64,000 nt of DNA from UBA965 sp040396955 (lineage in GTDB: Bacteria; Chloroflexota; Chloroflexia; Chloroflexales; Roseiflexaceae): assembly GCA_040396955.1 (NCBI GenBank), contig JBBAWX010000012.1, positions 32,417 to 96,416 of the forward strand. Reading direction: 5' to 3'. The translations under genes were made by a program, and so were the position numbers. Below are positions 61,419 through 64,000 of the stretch, piece after piece. Below the pieces are notes generated by a model. That model was not told the origin of the DNA and did no database searches. It saw only the letters and a list, made by a program, of their open reading frames with translations. Within the stretch, counting starts at the first letter, position 1, and every line of letters begins with the position of its first letter.

Positions 61419-62479
61419 GCGCGTGGCTTTTCCACCACGATGAAATAGCTGCCAGAGTGCAACGACCCAAACAACCACAGGTCGAGCTCCATCATCCACG
61501 TGATGAAGTTCAAGAGAAAGTAGAGGCCACCCTTGCGGTCGAGTTGACTGCGTAACCGGCGCCGGGCCCGAATTTCACGGTCAGTGCCATCACTGATGAC
61601 CGCACTTTTTGGGCCAGACTCCCCGCGCTTGGCACGTCCGGCCCATGCTTCTCCAAGCTTCATCAGCACATGCTCAACAAAGCTGGTAAAGACGCTGTTC
61701 CAAAACACCACCTTGACTGGCTTCAACCCAGCACGCTCAAAGGCGGCCAATACCTCTGGCCAGTTGCGCAAGGCCTTGATGTGGTCGGATTTCCGCAATT
61801 TTTCACGCTCGAAATCATAGACACCAGCCTTGACAAACTGCCGGCCAATCCAACGACTCACGTTGACGAGTGGCTGCAACGAAGAAGGCTCGCTCGTATT
61901 GGACATCGCCAAAAAGCGCCCGCCCGGCTTCAAGACACGTGCTTGCTCAGCCAAGTACTCGTCGATGACATCAAGTGGGAAGTGTTCGAGGACATCAAGG
62001 GAAAAAGCCTTGTCAAAGGAGTTGTCGGCGAAGGGCAGATTGCGCGAATCGGCCTGCGTCAAATCGATGGAGTCGATGGCTGCATCCGCAAACATGGTCG
62101 CAGGATCATTGCCGACCATGGTTTTGACTAGGTGTGCATTCCACACCGCAAAACGCCCGTTGCCACAGCCGTTGTCAAGACACGTGTCGCGTTTGTTCAA
62201 TTCGAGCAACCGAACGGTGGTACGATTGCGGACTCCAGCCGCTAGGACGGGTGGAGCTAAATCACGGTAATCGAGCTCTTCGGCGAGCTGTTCTTCTTCG
62301 CTGACATACTTCGACACATAGTCGTAGTTGACACCACGTGGCATCAAATCGATGTAGCCATGATGTTTCGGATACGTCACGTGACACACCCGACAAACGA
62401 CCGCCTCGGGCTGATTGTCGAGTTGTGTGGATGAGCAACTCGGACATCGGAGAAGAGTAATCAGTGCTTCAGAAATCAT
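61415..62479 (-). CDS. SAM-dependent methyltransferase with zinc-ribbon N terminus
   Basis: A 354-residue class I methyltransferase. Residues 8-40 form a Trm112-like zinc ribbon (LRCPSCSST and VVCRVCHVTYP). The SAM loop is TCLDNGCGNGRFAVW, followed by LPFADNSFDKAFSLDVLEHF and RVLKPGGRFLAMSN. AGGA precedes the ATG at 62477-62479; the extension to 62659 is not supported. A TG-n-TAGAAT box at about 62520-62528 (minus) may be its promoter. Coupled to a glycosyltransferase, so it may methylate a glycan or glycolipid intermediate. Confidence 0.85.
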   Translation of the reverse strand: MISEALITLLRCPSCSSTQLDNQPEAVVCRVCHVTYPKHHGYIDLMPRGVNYDYVSKYVSEEEQLAEELDYRDLAPPVLAAGVRNRTTVRLLELNKRDTCLDNGCGNGRFAVWNAHLVKTMVGNDPATMFADAAIDSIDLTQADSRNLPFADNSFDKAFSLDVLEHFPLDVIDEYLAEQARVLKPGGRFLAMSNTSEPSSLQPLVNVSRWIGRQFVKAGVYDFEREKLRKSDHIKALRNWPEVLAAFERAGLKPVKVVFWNSVFTSFVEHVLMKLGEAWAGRAKRGESGPKSAVISDGTDREIRARRRLRSQLDRKGGLYFLLNFITWMMELDLWLFGSLHSGSYFIVVEKPRA

Positions 62480-62596
62480 GCGTCCTGCAACCTTCGCTGT
62501 AATCTGGCAATATCGCTTTATTCTACCACATGCAGTTTTGTGACCTCGGTACACACCTGAGCAGGCCCTCAAAACGGGCTGAGAGAACCCTGCATT

Positions 62597-62625
62597 TGAC
62601 AGTAGCACACGGGCAACGTAGCATA
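62597..62625 (+). promoter_or_regulatory. Promoter of the dipeptidase gene
   Basis: TTGACA (62597-62602), 17-base spacer, TAGCAT (62620-62625), 27 bases before the gene start. The -10 matches four of six positions. Confidence 0.6.
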
Positions 62626-62651
62626 TATATACCGCAACAAGGAGAAATACG

Positions 62652-63686
62652 ATGCACACACCCGTTCCTGTTTTTGATGGTCACAACGACACCCTGCTAC
62701 GCCTGATTGCCGACAACCTCGAGGGTGATAATTTTTTTGAGAGCCCGCATGGGCACATTGACCTCAGCCGGGCCCGACGTGGCGGACTACAAGGCGGCTT
62801 CTTTGCGGTCTACATCCCGTCAGACCCCACCAAAGCCGTCGTCACCGATCGTGACAACCTGCCCCCCGCACTCGATTACCACTACTCGCTTGACATGGCC
62901 ATGAAGATGACCGCGAAGCTTTTTGAAATTGAGCGCGAATCCCACGGTGATTTCCGCGTCGCCCGCACGGTGGGTGACATTCTCAAAGCACGCGCCGATG
63001 GTGCGATGAGCGGCATTTTGCACTTCGAGGGCGCCGAGGCCATTGACGCCAAATTGGCCAACCTCGAGGTCTTTTATCAGGCCGGGCTCCGCTCAATCGG
63101 ACCAGTGTGGAGCCGCCCCACCATCTTTGCCGAGGGAGTACCGTTTCGCCACCACCATAGCCCCGATACTGGCCCCGGATTAACCGATATCGGCAAAGAG
63201 CTCATCAAGGCCTGCAACCAGCTTCGCATCATGGTCGATTTGTCACACATGAATGAAAAGGGCTTCTGGGATGTCGCCAAGGTTAGCAAAGCACCGCTCG
63301 TGGCCACACACTCCAACGTGTGGAATCTCAGTCAAACCACCCGTAACCTGACCGACAAACAACTCGACGCCATCAAGGACTCTGATGGCATGGTCGGCTT
63401 GAACTTTGCAGTCGTCTTTTTGCGTGAAGATGGCGCACACACGGCCGATACCCCGGTCGAGACCATGGTCGATCACGTCGAGTACCTCGTCAACCGCATC
63501 GGCATTGACCGTGTCGGCCTCGGCTCTGACTTTGACGGCGCCACGATCCCACAAGGCATCGCAGATGCAGCGGGATTACCCGTACTCGTTGATGCACTGC
63601 GGCAACGCGGCTTCGCAGAGAGCGACATCAACAAAATTTGTTATGACAACTGGATGCGAGTCCTCAAACTCACCTGGGGCAAGTAA
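62652..63686 (+). CDS. M19-family membrane-dipeptidase-like enzyme
   Basis: A 344-residue renal-dipeptidase-type metalloenzyme. FDGHNDTLLR gives the first H-x-D zinc ligands, LHFEGAEAID the bridging Glu, VDLSHMNEKG and PLVATHSN the next histidines, and VGLGSDFDGA the aspartate. No signal peptide, so it acts in the cytoplasm on dipeptides, possibly D-containing. AAGGAG precedes the ATG; an intrinsic terminator follows. Confidence 0.93.
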   Translation: MHTPVPVFDGHNDTLLRLIADNLEGDNFFESPHGHIDLSRARRGGLQGGFFAVYIPSDPTKAVVTDRDNLPPALDYHYSLDMAMKMTAKLFEIERESHGDFRVARTVGDILKARADGAMSGILHFEGAEAIDAKLANLEVFYQAGLRSIGPVWSRPTIFAEGVPFRHHHSPDTGPGLTDIGKELIKACNQLRIMVDLSHMNEKGFWDVAKVSKAPLVATHSNVWNLSQTTRNLTDKQLDAIKDSDGMVGLNFAVVFLREDGAHTADTPVETMVDHVEYLVNRIGIDRVGLGSDFDGATIPQGIADAAGLPVLVDALRQRGFAESDINKICYDNWMRVLKLTWGK

Positions 63687-63695
63687 CACCAGTCA

Positions 63696-63732
63696 AACAC
63701 CCCCTGCGCTACATGGCGCAGGGGGTGTTTTT
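63696..63732 (+). terminator. Intrinsic terminator of the dipeptidase gene
   Basis: A perfect 14-base stem (AACACCCCCTGCGC and complement) with a six-base loop, followed by TTTTT. It may also serve the convergent MFS gene. Confidence 0.92.
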
Positions 63733-63743
63733 GTGCTTGATGA

Positions 63744-64000
63744 CTAGCGCTGACGCTCACGCAGTGCCTGTAGACGTGCCCCGTGCAACGGATAAAAAGA
63801 TAGTGCTACCACGGCACACACAGCCCCCAAAATAGGCAAAACGAGCATGTACATGCGGAATCCCATGGCCACAGTATCTGGTTGTACGGTCAGCGTGGGG
63901 TCATACCCGTACATGCCAGTAATGATGCCAAAGCCGGTCGCTGCAATGGTCGCACTGAGGGCCACCGCGGCACCGTTGACCGCGTAAAACATGGCTTCTC
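63744..64000 (-). CDS. MFS transporter, C-terminal part (cut by window edge)
   Basis: The last ~85 residues of a membrane transporter, with two hydrophobic segments (ALSATIAATGFGIITGMYGY and MYMLVLPILGAVCAVVALSF) and a basic tail. FYAVNGAAVALSAT followed by Gln-Pro-rich loop and FRMYMLVLPILGAV fit the GPH/sugar-type major facilitator group. The frame is open through the right edge, so the start lies outside. Confidence 0.65.
   Translation of the reverse strand, partial: EAMFYAVNGAAVALSATIAATGFGIITGMYGYDPTLTVQPDTVAMGFRMYMLVLPILGAVCAVVALSFYPLHGARLQALRERQR

Overview
This window looks like chromosomal DNA of a free-living bacterium, most plausibly a Chloroflexota member. That placement is an inference from the overall character of the proteins, the long repeat-bearing IF-2 and the ClpC/HTH-LytM types; no rRNA or tRNA gene is present to confirm it. 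Gene density is high, genes often overlap by ATGA or TAATG junctions, and most starts have a GGAG-type ribosome binding site. I saw no insertion sequence, prophage or CRISPR array. There is one assembly gap of 100 N (53565-53664) inside the repeat region of infB.

Layout. 1-4.65 kb: the 3' part of a YtcJ-like amidohydrolase, then a minus-strand btuFCD vitamin B12 uptake operon behind a consensus promoter, a cobalamin riboswitch and an intrinsic terminator. 4.67-9.1 kb: a C39-like cysteine peptidase and a heterodimeric ABC exporter pair with one degenerate ATP site. 9.1-12 kb: DinG-type exonuclease/helicase (minus). 12.05-17.8 kb: a threonine/aspartate-family operon (thrC, lysC, GNAT, asd, HAD-like, CoA-binding) preceded by an unannotated threonine-rich leader peptide and attenuator. 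17.9-22.7 kb (minus): GHL6-like glycosidase, small membrane protein, class V aminotransferase, ROK fructokinase. 22.8-32.3 kb: a drug-efflux/modification island with a second heterodimeric ABC exporter behind a leader-peptide attenuator, a UGT-type glycosyltransferase, a methyltransferase, an MFS transporter, a MarR regulator and a DHA2 efflux pump. 32.4-39 kb: GHMP kinase, DUF4432 epimerase-like protein, aldo/keto reductase, transglutaminase-like protein, PhyH oxygenase, nucleoside phosphorylase. 39-44.3 kb: ClpC, SerA and an HTH-TM-LytM protein. 44.4-51.5 kb (minus): a run of seven closely packed genes (RNase H-like protein, M20 peptidase, amidase, MBL hydrolase, hydroxyacid dehydrogenase, BadF/NAG kinase, solute-binding lipoprotein). 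51.6-59.4 kb: the translation operon nusA-ylxR-infB-rbfA-nrnA-like-truB-ribF. 59.5-64 kb: AIM24-family protein, glycosyltransferase plus methyltransferase, M19 dipeptidase and the end of an MFS transporter.

The most interesting content is regulatory. (1) A 31-codon threonine-rich leader ORF with consensus promoter and terminator sits upstream of thrC. (2) A 16-codon leader ending in Ser-Cys-Trp-Cys-Cys-Arg-Val-His, followed by two terminators whose arms can form an alternative antiterminator, precedes a BmrCD-like exporter. (3) A shared inverted repeat, TTGYACATRCAA, lies in three promoter regions including that of the marR gene. (4) Several promoters have their -10 box 7-10 bases before an ATG, suggesting leaderless transcripts. 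All of these rest on reading the sequence; no search or folding program was run.
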